The notes beneath the pieces were generated by a model. That model was not told the origin of the DNA. It ran no database searches and saw only the letters and a program-made list of their open reading frames with translations. Shown piece after piece: positions 1-7,386 of a stretch of 64,000 nucleotides of DNA. A program made the translations under genes and the position numbers. How positions within the stretch are numbered: position 1 is the first letter of the stretch; each line of letters begins with the position of its first letter. The DNA is from CADEEN01 sp963706685. Its GTDB lineage: Bacteria > Pseudomonadota > Gammaproteobacteria > Burkholderiales > Burkholderiaceae_C. The DNA lies in NCBI GenBank assembly GCA_963706685.1, contig CAVPMY010000005.1:930001-994000 (forward strand), given 5' to 3'.

Positions 1-496
1 CGATCGTGATGCACGGGTTGGCCTCGGGTGCGCCGAACACCAGCGCACTGAAGCGCCCGCCCGGCGCCAGCGCACGGTGGATCTGCTGCAGGGCGAGCAG
101 CGGTTGCGGGCAGAACATCAGGCCGAGGCGACACACGGCGGCATCGAACGCGGCGCCGTCGAGCTGCAGGGCCTGTGCATCGGCTTGCCGCGTGCTCACG
201 TGGTGCAGGCCGGCGCGCCGCAGGGTGTCGGCCGCGAGTTGCAGGATGCGCGGCGAGACGTCGCTGGCCAGCACATGGCCACTCGGGCCGACGCGTCGGG
301 CCACGTCCAGCGTCTGGTCGCCGGCGCCGGCGGCGACGTCGAGCACGCGGTCACCGGGGCCGATCTGCGCGGCGTCGAGCATGGCGGCCGTGGCCTCGTG
401 CAACCAATGCCGTATCAAGTCGCCTTGACGGCTCCAGCCCTGCGCAGCGTCGTCCCAGGACTGGGCAGCGATGTCACTGGCGATGGCGGCCGTCAT
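1..496 (-). CDS. Class I SAM-dependent methyltransferase (partial, runs off the left edge)
   Basis: About 165 N-terminal residues are visible. Motif I reads LDVAAGAGDQTL (residues ~52-63), followed by an acidic end of beta-2 (ASDVSPR) and a UbiE/Methyltransf_11-like motif near CRLGLMFCPQPL. It should transfer a methyl group from S-adenosylmethionine to a small molecule; the substrate cannot be told. The ATG at 496 overlaps the TGA of the upstream Bug-type gene (ATGA), so the two are translationally coupled. The C-terminus lies outside the window. Family assignment is firm, function is open. Confidence 0.85.
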   Translation of the reverse strand, partial: MTAAIASDIAAQSWDDAAQGWSRQGDLIRHWLHEATAAMLDAAQIGPGDRVLDVAAGAGDQTLDVARRVGPSGHVLASDVSPRILQLAADTLRRAGLHHVSTRQADAQALQLDGAAFDAAVCRLGLMFCPQPLLALQQIHRALAPGGRFSALVFGAPEANPCITI

Positions 497-1500
497 CACT
501 CGACCCGGATGCCGGTGCTGCCGAGCACGCGCTTCCAGTAGCGTTGCTCGGTGACGATGCGCTCGGCCATGTTGGCCGGCGTGCTGGCCACGGCGAGCAT
601 GCCCATGTCGCGCATCGCCGCCGGCACGGCACCACCGGAGGCCGCTTGCTGCACCGATATCGACGCTGCGTCGACAGCCGCGGGCGCGGTGCCGCCAGGC
701 ATGAACAGCGCAAACCATTCGCGCACCACGAGGTCCGCAAACCCTTGTTCGACAAATGTCGGCACGTCGGGCATGAAGGCGCTGCGCGTCGAACCCGACG
801 TGGCCAGCACGCGCAGTTTGCCCGCGGCGTGGTGCTGGCGCAGCAACCCTTCGGGCAGCGACAGCGAGGCCAGCCGGCCACCGAACAGGTCGGTCATGGC
901 GGCCGGCCCGCCGGCATACGCGATGTGTTGCCACTCGACCTTGGCTTCGTGGGCGAGCAGCGCACTCAGCAGGTGCGGCAGGGTGCCGGCACCGGGCGAG
1001 CCGTAGTTGGCCAGCTTGGGGTTGGCGCGGGTCCAGGCGATGAAGTCGCGCAAGTTGGCCACCGTGTCGGGCACTGCCGGGCCGACGGCCAGGCCGAGCG
1101 TGGCCTCGGCGGCCAGCGACACCGGCTTCAGGTCGGCCACCGGGTCATACGCCAGCTTGTCGTAGAGGTACGGGTAGACGGTGGCGACGGCGCCTTGCGC
1201 CAGCAGCATCGTCGCGCCGTCGGGCGCGGCCTGCTTGAGCGCCGCCACGGCCAGCCGGCCCGCCGCGCCGGGCTTGTTCTCGACCACCACGCCGCCCGCA
1301 TAGTGCGCGCCGAGGGCTTCGGCATAGCGGCGCGCAACGACGTCGGGGATGCTGCCGCCGGGTGCGGTGCAGAGCAGGCGCAGGGCACCGGGTGAGGGCT
1401 GTGCGGCGAAGGCGGGGCGCAGGCCGGCGAGTGCGCTCAGCGTGGTCACAGCCAGCGTGCGGTTGAGAAAGATGCGTCGTGAGGTCAAGAACTCGTCCAT
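496..1500 (-). CDS. Bug/TctC-family periplasmic solute-binding protein
   Basis: 334 aa. The N-terminus (MDEFLTSRRIFLNRTLAV then ALAGLRPAFA) is a signal peptide with a Tat-like SRRxFL motif. The mature part has the Bug hallmarks: an early APGGSIPDVVAR loop that contacts a carboxylate, VVENKPGAAG, NYGSPGAGTLPHL, and a late MPDVPTFVEQG. Bug proteins bind carboxylates such as tricarboxylates, often without a dedicated transporter nearby, and none is seen here. I chose the ATG at 1500 because AAAGGAGC sits just upstream; a TTG at 1524 is also in frame. It lies downstream of the large regulator gene and may be co-transcribed with it. Ligand unknown. Confidence 0.88.
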   Translation of the reverse strand: MDEFLTSRRIFLNRTLAVTTLSALAGLRPAFAAQPSPGALRLLCTAPGGSIPDVVARRYAEALGAHYAGGVVVENKPGAAGRLAVAALKQAAPDGATMLLAQGAVATVYPYLYDKLAYDPVADLKPVSLAAEATLGLAVGPAVPDTVANLRDFIAWTRANPKLANYGSPGAGTLPHLLSALLAHEAKVEWQHIAYAGGPAAMTDLFGGRLASLSLPEGLLRQHHAAGKLRVLATSGSTRSAFMPDVPTFVEQGFADLVVREWFALFMPGGTAPAAVDAASISVQQAASGGAVPAAMRDMGMLAVASTPANMAERIVTEQRYWKRVLGSTGIRVE

Positions 1501-1524
1501 GGTCGCTGCTCCTTTGGCAATCAA

Positions 1525-4500
1525 TCAGACAGGCGAGCAGCTTGCCGGGCCCCGACTTAGAGATCGGGTAGCGATTGGCCCGTTTCGTCGGACGGCAGGC
1601 GCGATGCCGGCCGCGGACTGGCGCTCGGCGGCGGTTCGCAGCGAGCGCACGACACGCTGGTGCAGCGCCTTGCGGCGCTGCACCACGGCGGGCAGTGTGT
1701 CGTCGGCCAGCAGCGGCGCGCGGTAGCCCTGGCGCACCGCAGCCGCCCGCGCCGCGATGTCTTCAACGGCGCAGCTGCCGAGTTGATCGAGCAGCCCGTC
1801 GAGCGCGCGCACGTCGGTCCAGCAACGCTGCGGGTTGAGCAGCAGCGTGCCCTGGCGCAGCACGATGCGGTCGTCGCCGCCGAGCAGTTTGCGCAGGCGG
1901 TGCAGCGCGTTGTCGAGCGCGTTGCGCGCGGCGTCGCCGTCGGCGTCGGGCCACAGCGCGTCGGCCAGGGCGTCGAGCGGCGCCGCCGCGTCGCCCTGCG
2001 CGACCAGCAGGCGCAACAGCTCGAGCAGGCGTCGGCTTTCCTTGCGGCTGGCCGGCAGCGGGCCGTCGGCGCGTTCGATCTGCAGCGCACCCAGGGCGCG
2101 GATGCGCACCGCCCACGGCCACGATGCATCGGCCTGCGGCGGCGCGGCGAGGTCGTTGCGCAGCACCAGGTCGCGCACCACGTCGGGCTCGATGCCGTGC
2201 GCCAGCGCCAGGGCCGACAGCTGCGCCATCATGCCGCCGCAGCAATACAGCATCGGCCCGTGGCGATAGCCGCAGTCGCGCGCCACCGCCAGCGCCGCAC
2301 GCAACCGGCGCAGCGCCTCGGGCTCATCGCCGCGGCGCAGCGCCGCATACGTCGCCGCGATACCCCCCACCCAATGGTGCCAGCGGCAGATGGCATGGAA
2401 GGGGTGCGCGAACACGGCGTCGATCAGGCGCGCCGCTTCCTCGTGCTCGTCGCTGCGCGCCGCGGCCAGCGCGTTGGCGATCAGCGCGACATGTTCGCGC
2501 ATCGGAAAGCCGCCGAGCCGTGCGCTGGCCACCGAGGCCCGCATCAGGCGCAGGGCGGTCGCGCGGTCGTCCTCCAGCAAGGCCAGCATGCCGCGCTGGT
2601 GCTCGTAGACGGAACGGTCGACGGCGTTGTCCGGGTGCAGGGCCTGTGCAGCGTTGTGCATGTGGCGCCGTGCCGATGCGGCGTCGCCGCTGGCCAGCGC
2701 GATGATCATGTGCAGCAGCTCGACGCTGGTGCGCAACGCGGCCACCGAGGGCTCGGCATCGACCAGCGCCAGCGCACGCGCGGCGTCGTCGCGCGCCGCC
2801 GCGTACTGGCCGAGCAGGGCCTTGACCAGGATACCGACGCCCCACCAGCGCATCAACGTCGCCGGTGCGGCCGAGGGTTGTGCGCACAGTGCATCGATGC
2901 GCAGCACGATGCGTTCGAGCCGGTCGACATGGCCGCGCCAGAGCAGGTGAAAGGCCAGCGAGCCGAGCAGCAGCCGCTGCCCCGGCGCGGCGTCGCGGTG
3001 CAGCAGCCGCTCGGCACGCTCGGCCAGCACATCGGCCAGCGGGTGCCACGGCGCGCGGTAGATCATGGCGGCGAGCAGACCGGGCACCCAGCGCATCTCG
3101 ACGTCTTCGGGCTGCGGCAGCGCGGCGCGTGCGGCATGCTCGGTCAGCACCTCGAGCCAAGGATCGAGCTCGCCCAGGCGGCCGATCGTGATCAGGGCAG
3201 TGGCCGCCGCGGCGGCCGCGGCGAGCTGGCCGTCGACGTCGCCCGCGGCGGCGCTGGCGGCCTGGGCGCGCGTCAGGTCCGACAGCGCACCCGCCGGGTC
3301 GGTGTCGAGGCGGCAAAAGCCGCGCCAGTAGGCCAGGCCGTGCTGCAGGTCGGGCGGCAGGCGGTCGATGTGTTGCAGCAATGTCTGGGTGCGGCCGCTG
3401 GCGGCGAACGACGATGCCGCGCGCAACAACAGGGCTTGGGCATCGCCCCAGCTTTGCGCATCGGTCAGGCGCTGCAACGCCGCATCGACCTGCCCGGCCG
3501 CTTCGAGCATCTGCGCCGCATGCCGTTGCAGCGTTTGCAGTTCAGGGGCGCTGCGCGTGCGCTCGAAGCGCTTGCGCAGGAACTCGCTGAACAGGGCGTG
3601 GAAGACGTAGGCCGTCGGCGGACCTTCGCGCCGGTCGGTGAACAGGCTCAGCGCCGCCAGCCGCTCGAGCAACGCGGGGGCGGTGGCGTGAGCGCTGATC
3701 TCGGTGGCCATGTCGGCGGTGGCGCTCGGCAGAAAGGCGATCGCGCACAGCGCGTCCTGGTCTGCGGCCGGCATGCCGGCCAGGACCTCGCCGGCAAAGT
3801 AATCGAACAGGCGCTGGCGGGCATCGAGGCCGGCGACGCCGGCCTGGCGCGGCGAGCCGAGCAACATCAGCGTCATGCCGCCGGCCCAGCCCTGCGCGGC
3901 GGCCAGCGCCGCGGCCATGGCCTCGGGTCGGCCGTGCAGGCGCGTCAGCGCCAAGGTCTCGTCGTCATCGAAGCGCAGGCTGTCGGCATCGAGCACGGCC
4001 AGTTGCTGCTGCGCCAATGCCCGTGTGTAGGCCGGCGGAGGCTGCTCGCGGCTGATGAAGATCCACTGCACGCCGCGTGGCAATTCGCCGAGGGCCTGGG
4101 CCAGCGCCGCGTGCAAGGGCGAGTCGGCCGGCAACTCCTGATGGTTGTCGAAGACCAGCGACCACGCCGGCGGCAAGCGCGCAAGGGTCAGGCGCAGGCG
4201 ACGCCGCAACCAGCCGGCCAGGTCGGCCAGGTCATCGGCATGAAAGGCCGGCAACTCGACGGGCGCGTCGGCAGCCTGGCCGAGCAGCGTGTCCAGCGAT
4301 TGCACGAAGGCCGCCGGGTCGGCATCGCCGGCATCGACCTGCAGCCACAGCGTGGGCTGCTGCCGGTGTTCGAGCCAGGTAGCGACCAGCGTCGACTTGC
4401 CGGCGCCGGGCGGCGCGGCGACCCACAGCGCCGGGCTGTCGGCCCAGCCGTCGAGCAGCGTGAACAGGCGTTCGCGGTCGAACACACGGCCCAGCCGGGG

Positions 4501-4551
4501 CGGCGACAGCTTGCCCGGCAAGGCGACATGTTTGGGCTTGCGGCTGCTCAT
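1525..4551 (-). CDS. MalT-like STAND ATPase transcriptional regulator with SARP-type C-terminal winged helix
   Basis: 1008 aa from the ATG at 4551 (a GTG at 4578 is also in frame). An N-terminal P-loop APPGAGKST lies at residues ~46-54 in a MalT-like NTPase (FDRERLFTLLDG before it, WLQVDAGDADPAAF after it). A long alpha-helical repeat region follows (~350-800). The C-terminus lacks a LuxR helix-turn-helix. Instead it has an OmpR/SARP-like domain (ALWPDADGDAARNALDNALH, then LHRLRKLLGG and ...RIVLRQGTLLLNP, ~850-930). Such proteins are ATP-dependent, inducer-sensing activators. Downstream lie the Bug protein and the methyltransferase, plausible targets by position only. It is divergent from dmeF across about 60 bp. 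Confidence 0.8.
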   Translation of the reverse strand: MSSRKPKHVALPGKLSPPRLGRVFDRERLFTLLDGWADSPALWVAAPPGAGKSTLVATWLEHRQQPTLWLQVDAGDADPAAFVQSLDTLLGQAADAPVELPAFHADDLADLAGWLRRRLRLTLARLPPAWSLVFDNHQELPADSPLHAALAQALGELPRGVQWIFISREQPPPAYTRALAQQQLAVLDADSLRFDDDETLALTRLHGRPEAMAAALAAAQGWAGGMTLMLLGSPRQAGVAGLDARQRLFDYFAGEVLAGMPAADQDALCAIAFLPSATADMATEISAHATAPALLERLAALSLFTDRREGPPTAYVFHALFSEFLRKRFERTRSAPELQTLQRHAAQMLEAAGQVDAALQRLTDAQSWGDAQALLLRAASSFAASGRTQTLLQHIDRLPPDLQHGLAYWRGFCRLDTDPAGALSDLTRAQAASAAAGDVDGQLAAAAAAATALITIGRLGELDPWLEVLTEHAARAALPQPEDVEMRWVPGLLAAMIYRAPWHPLADVLAERAERLLHRDAAPGQRLLLGSLAFHLLWRGHVDRLERIVLRIDALCAQPSAAPATLMRWWGVGILVKALLGQYAAARDDAARALALVDAEPSVAALRTSVELLHMIIALASGDAASARRHMHNAAQALHPDNAVDRSVYEHQRGMLALLEDDRATALRLMRASVASARLGGFPMREHVALIANALAAARSDEHEEAARLIDAVFAHPFHAICRWHHWVGGIAATYAALRRGDEPEALRRLRAALAVARDCGYRHGPMLYCCGGMMAQLSALALAHGIEPDVVRDLVLRNDLAAPPQADASWPWAVRIRALGALQIERADGPLPASRKESRRLLELLRLLVAQGDAAAPLDALADALWPDADGDAARNALDNALHRLRKLLGGDDRIVLRQGTLLLNPQRCWTDVRALDGLLDQLGSCAVEDIAARAAAVRQGYRAPLLADDTLPAVVQRRKALHQRVVRSLRTAAERQSAAGIAPAVRRNGPIATRSLSRGPASCSPV

Positions 4552-4610
4552 GAGTGGCGAGCATAGGCTGGTGGGCACGGTGCAGCGTCAGGCGCGCGAT
4601 ACTGTGCGTC

Positions 4611-5633
4611 ATGAATTTGCCGGCCCACCAACACGACCTGGCGCCGTTCCGCCACAGCCATCACTTCGGCGACGACGCCGCGCCGAAACGCGAGCGCGCC
4701 CTCTGGTGGGTGACCTGGATCACGCTGGCGACGATGGCGCTCGAACTCGTCGTCGGCTACTGGAGCGGCTCGCTGGCGCTGATTGCCGACGGCTGGCACA
4801 TGGGCACGCATGCGCTGGCGCTCGGCGGCGCGGCCTTGGCGGCGCACTTCTCGCGTCGCGTGCGCGGCTCGGCACGGTTCACCTTCGGCGGCTGGAAGAT
4901 CGAAGTCCTCGCCGCCTACACCAGCGGCCTGCTGCTGCTGGCGGTGGGCGTGCTGATCGCCGTCGATGCCATCGCCGCCTTTGCCGCGCCGCACCCCGTG
5001 GCTTACGAAGAGGCGATCGTCGTCGCCGTGTTGGGCCTCGTCGTCAACGCGCTGTGCGCGCTGATCCTGGCTCGCGCCGGCGGCCATGCCCACCACGGCC
5101 ACAGTCATGACCCTGCGCCCGACCACGCCCATGACCACGCCCATGACCCTGCTCATGAGCACGCGCACGGTCACGCGCATGAGCATGGCCATCAGGACCA
5201 CAACTTTGCCGCCGCCTACCTGCATGTGCTGGCCGACGCGGTGACGTCGCTGCTGGCCATCGGCGCGCTGGCCGGCGGGCTGTGGTGGGGCCTGGGCTGG
5301 CTCGATCCCGCGGTGGCCATCGTCGGCGCCGTGGTCATCGGGCGCTGGGCGATCGGCGTGCTGCGCGATTCGGCGCGCGCGCTGGTCGATGCCAGCGCGC
5401 CGCCGAAGCTGGCCGCGCAGATCCGTGCGCTGATCGAAGGCGACGGCGACGCCAAGCTGGCCGACCTGCATGTCTGGCAGGTCGGACCCGGCGCCTATGC
5501 CGGCGCGCTGTCGATCGTTGCCGATCACCCGCAGCCCTGCGATCACTACGGCCAGCGCCTCAAACCGATCCGCGCGCTCAAGCACGCGACGATCGAGGTG
5601 CATCGCTGTCGGGCGGCGGCACCGACAACATGA
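4611..5633 (+). CDS. dmeF: CDF-family divalent metal exporter, DmeF-like
   Basis: 340 aa inner-membrane exporter of the cation diffusion facilitator family. The N-terminal HSHHFGDD segment and the TM2 motif ALIADGWHMGTHALALG are typical of DmeF (Co/Ni efflux) rather than CzcD. TM5 carries the second metal-site motif HVLADAVTS. Between TM4 and TM5 (~157-200) is a cytoplasmic loop of His-Asp/His-Glu/His-Gly repeats, encoded at about 5089-5206 by near-repeat DNA and likely a metal-collecting loop. The C-terminal domain (~290-340) resembles the CDF cytoplasmic domain. I expect Co2+/Ni2+ (possibly Zn2+) efflux in exchange for protons. The start is the first ATG, 60 bp from the divergent regulator. 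Confidence 0.85.
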   Translation: MNLPAHQHDLAPFRHSHHFGDDAAPKRERALWWVTWITLATMALELVVGYWSGSLALIADGWHMGTHALALGGAALAAHFSRRVRGSARFTFGGWKIEVLAAYTSGLLLLAVGVLIAVDAIAAFAAPHPVAYEEAIVVAVLGLVVNALCALILARAGGHAHHGHSHDPAPDHAHDHAHDPAHEHAHGHAHEHGHQDHNFAAAYLHVLADAVTSLLAIGALAGGLWWGLGWLDPAVAIVGAVVIGRWAIGVLRDSARALVDASAPPKLAAQIRALIEGDGDAKLADLHVWQVGPGAYAGALSIVADHPQPCDHYGQRLKPIRALKHATIEVHRCRAAAPTT

Positions 5634-5688
5634 TGCGCCGCTGCTCGCACATGGCGTACGCTCGCCGGTTCACCGCATGGAGACCCCA

Positions 5689-6741
5689 ATGAGCACGACC
5701 CTTGCCGCGCTGACCAACCATCAAGTGCGCCTGGCCGCGCGTCCCGTCGGCCTGGCCAAGGCGAGCGACTGGCAACACACCAGCGAGCCGGTGGCCGATG
5801 CCGCTGAACTCGCGGAGGGCAGCGTGCTCGTCAAGACGCTGATGATCTCGCTCGACCCGGCGATGCGCGGCTGGATGAACGAAGGCAAGAGCTACATCCC
5901 GCCGGTGGCGATCGGCGAAGTCATGCGCGCCGGCGGCGTGGGCCTGATCGTGGCGTCGAACAACGCGACGTTCGCGACCGGCGACTTGGTCAGTGTCGGC
6001 ACCGGCGTGCAGGAGTATGCGTTGTTCGCGCGCGACCAGTTGAAGCGCGCCGGCATGGCCAAGATCGACACCCGCCTGGGCACGCTCTCCCAATGGCTCA
6101 ACGTGCTCGGCATGCCCGGCATGACCGGCTACTTCGGCCTCATGGAGGTGGGCCAGCCCAGAGTCGGCGACACGCTGGTCGTTTCCGGCGCCGCGGGCGC
6201 GGTCGGGCAGACGGTGGGCCAGCTCGGCAAACTCAAGGGCTGCCGCGTCGTCGGCATTGCCGGCGGCGCGGCCAAGTGCGAGTGGGTGGTGAAGGAACTC
6301 GGCTTCGATGCCTGCATCGACTACAAGGCCGGCGCGGTGAAGGACGGGCTGAAGGAACATTGCCCGAACGGCATCGACATCTACTTCGACAACGTCGGCG
6401 GCGAGATCCTCGACACCGTGCTGACGCGCATCAACCGCAAGGCGCGCATCATCATCTGCGGCGCGATCAGCCAGTACAACAACACCGGCGCCATGCAAGG
6501 CCCGAAGAACTACATGTCGCTGCTGGTCAACCGCGCGCGCATGGAAGGCATGGTGGTGTTCGACTACGCCGACCGCTATCACGTCGCCGTGACCGAGATG
6601 GCGGGCTACCTGCACGACGGCCGCATGAAAAGCCGCGAGGACGTGGTCGAGGGCGGCGTCAAGGCCTTCCCCGAAACCCTGAACAAGCTGTTTGCAGGGC
6701 AGAACTTCGGCAAGCTGGTGTTGAAGGTGGCCGATGAATAA
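5689..6741 (+). CDS. curA: NADP-dependent medium-chain oxidoreductase, CurA / prostaglandin-reductase-like
   Basis: 350 aa zinc-independent medium-chain dehydrogenase/reductase. The nucleotide-binding loop AAGAVGQTVGQLGK lies at ~165-178, with VVGIAGGAAKCEWV and the LTR/PGR signature NGIDIYFDNVGGEILD. It has no catalytic zinc cysteine/histidine set. The family reduces alpha,beta-double bonds of enones and alkenals with NADPH; E. coli CurA (345 aa) reduces curcumin. The ATG at 5689 has GGAG six bases upstream; an in-frame ATG at 5677 is less well placed. It starts 55 bp after dmeF on the same strand. Confidence 0.85.
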   Translation: MSTTLAALTNHQVRLAARPVGLAKASDWQHTSEPVADAAELAEGSVLVKTLMISLDPAMRGWMNEGKSYIPPVAIGEVMRAGGVGLIVASNNATFATGDLVSVGTGVQEYALFARDQLKRAGMAKIDTRLGTLSQWLNVLGMPGMTGYFGLMEVGQPRVGDTLVVSGAAGAVGQTVGQLGKLKGCRVVGIAGGAAKCEWVVKELGFDACIDYKAGAVKDGLKEHCPNGIDIYFDNVGGEILDTVLTRINRKARIIICGAISQYNNTGAMQGPKNYMSLLVNRARMEGMVVFDYADRYHVAVTEMAGYLHDGRMKSREDVVEGGVKAFPETLNKLFAGQNFGKLVLKVADE

Positions 6742-7007
6742 ACGGACCACCCCCGAAGCGGCTTCGCCGGTCCACGCCCTCGCAGAGCTCGGGCGGTTCG
6801 CGAGGCGTTCGGGTCTGCGCAGGCAGACCCTCACGTCCACGCTCACCCCCCTCGAGGGGGCCGAGGCCCGCGGCTCCAAGCCGACCTGCGTCGGCTTGGA
6901 CGGGCCGAGGAATGGCCGCGTCTCGCGGCCATGCGGCCTGCAAGGCACGCCAGCGGACCGGCAAAGCCGGATCCGCGGCGTTTGCTTGGCAAGAGGTGAG
7001 ATCTGAG
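6742..7007. repeat. Non-coding spacer with intergenic hairpin elements
   Basis: No credible gene lies here. The spacer holds several inverted repeats: ACCCCCCTCGAGGGGGCC near 6845-6862 (perfect CCCCCTC/GAGGGGG core), CCAAGCCGACCTGCGTCGGCTTGG near 6879-6902 (arms CCAAGCCGAC/GTCGGCTTGG), and CGGACCACC...GGTCCACG-like arms near 6745-6777. The style matches the elements before rsmH, murG and ddlB in the dcw cluster. Confidence 0.55.
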
Positions 7008-7259
7008 ATGGACGACGACGGCAACACGAGACCTCCTCTGCCGGACCGCCTGTCGGTCGATCCCGACAGCCCGCATCACGTGGCCGCGGTGGCCGAACGC
7101 GCGATCGGCATCCGTTTCAACGACAAGGAACGCTTCGACGTCGACGAGTACTGCATCAGCGAGGGCTGGATCAAGGTGCCCGCCGGCCGGACGGTGGACC
7201 GCAAGGGCAAGCCGGTGCTGATCAAGTTGAAGGGCAAGGTCGAGCCGTTCTACCGCTGA
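7008..7259 (+). CDS. DUF3297 family protein
   Basis: 83 aa. The sequence LPDRLSVDPDSPHHVA, then IGIRFNDKERFDVDEYCISE, GWIKV and LDRKG-like TVDRKGKPVLIKLKG, matches the small conserved DUF3297 family of Proteobacteria. Its function is unknown. It is predicted cytosolic, with no signal peptide or membrane segment. The ATG at 7008 follows AAGAGGTGAG; the open frame extends upstream to 6912 but through spacer DNA only. Confidence 0.8.
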   Translation: MDDDGNTRPPLPDRLSVDPDSPHHVAAVAERAIGIRFNDKERFDVDEYCISEGWIKVPAGRTVDRKGKPVLIKLKGKVEPFYR

Positions 7260-7386
7260 GCCGAGCGCTTGTTCCGCGCGGCGAGCACGCGCGAGCGCTG
7301 AACGGCGCGCCAGCGTCCGTTCCAGCGCGAGCAACGACCGCGGCGTACCGAGCGCGCGCAACGCGCGCACGGTACGTCCGCTGTCG

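Noticed and set aside
1660..4566. A 968-codon open frame on the plus strand opposite the MalT-like regulator, and similar long antisense frames elsewhere (for example 55253-58771, 7393-9480, 11886-13535).
   Set aside because: High-GC coding strands leave open antisense frames. These translations show no domain, have low-complexity Arg/Ala/Gln composition, and lie opposite genes with clear family motifs.
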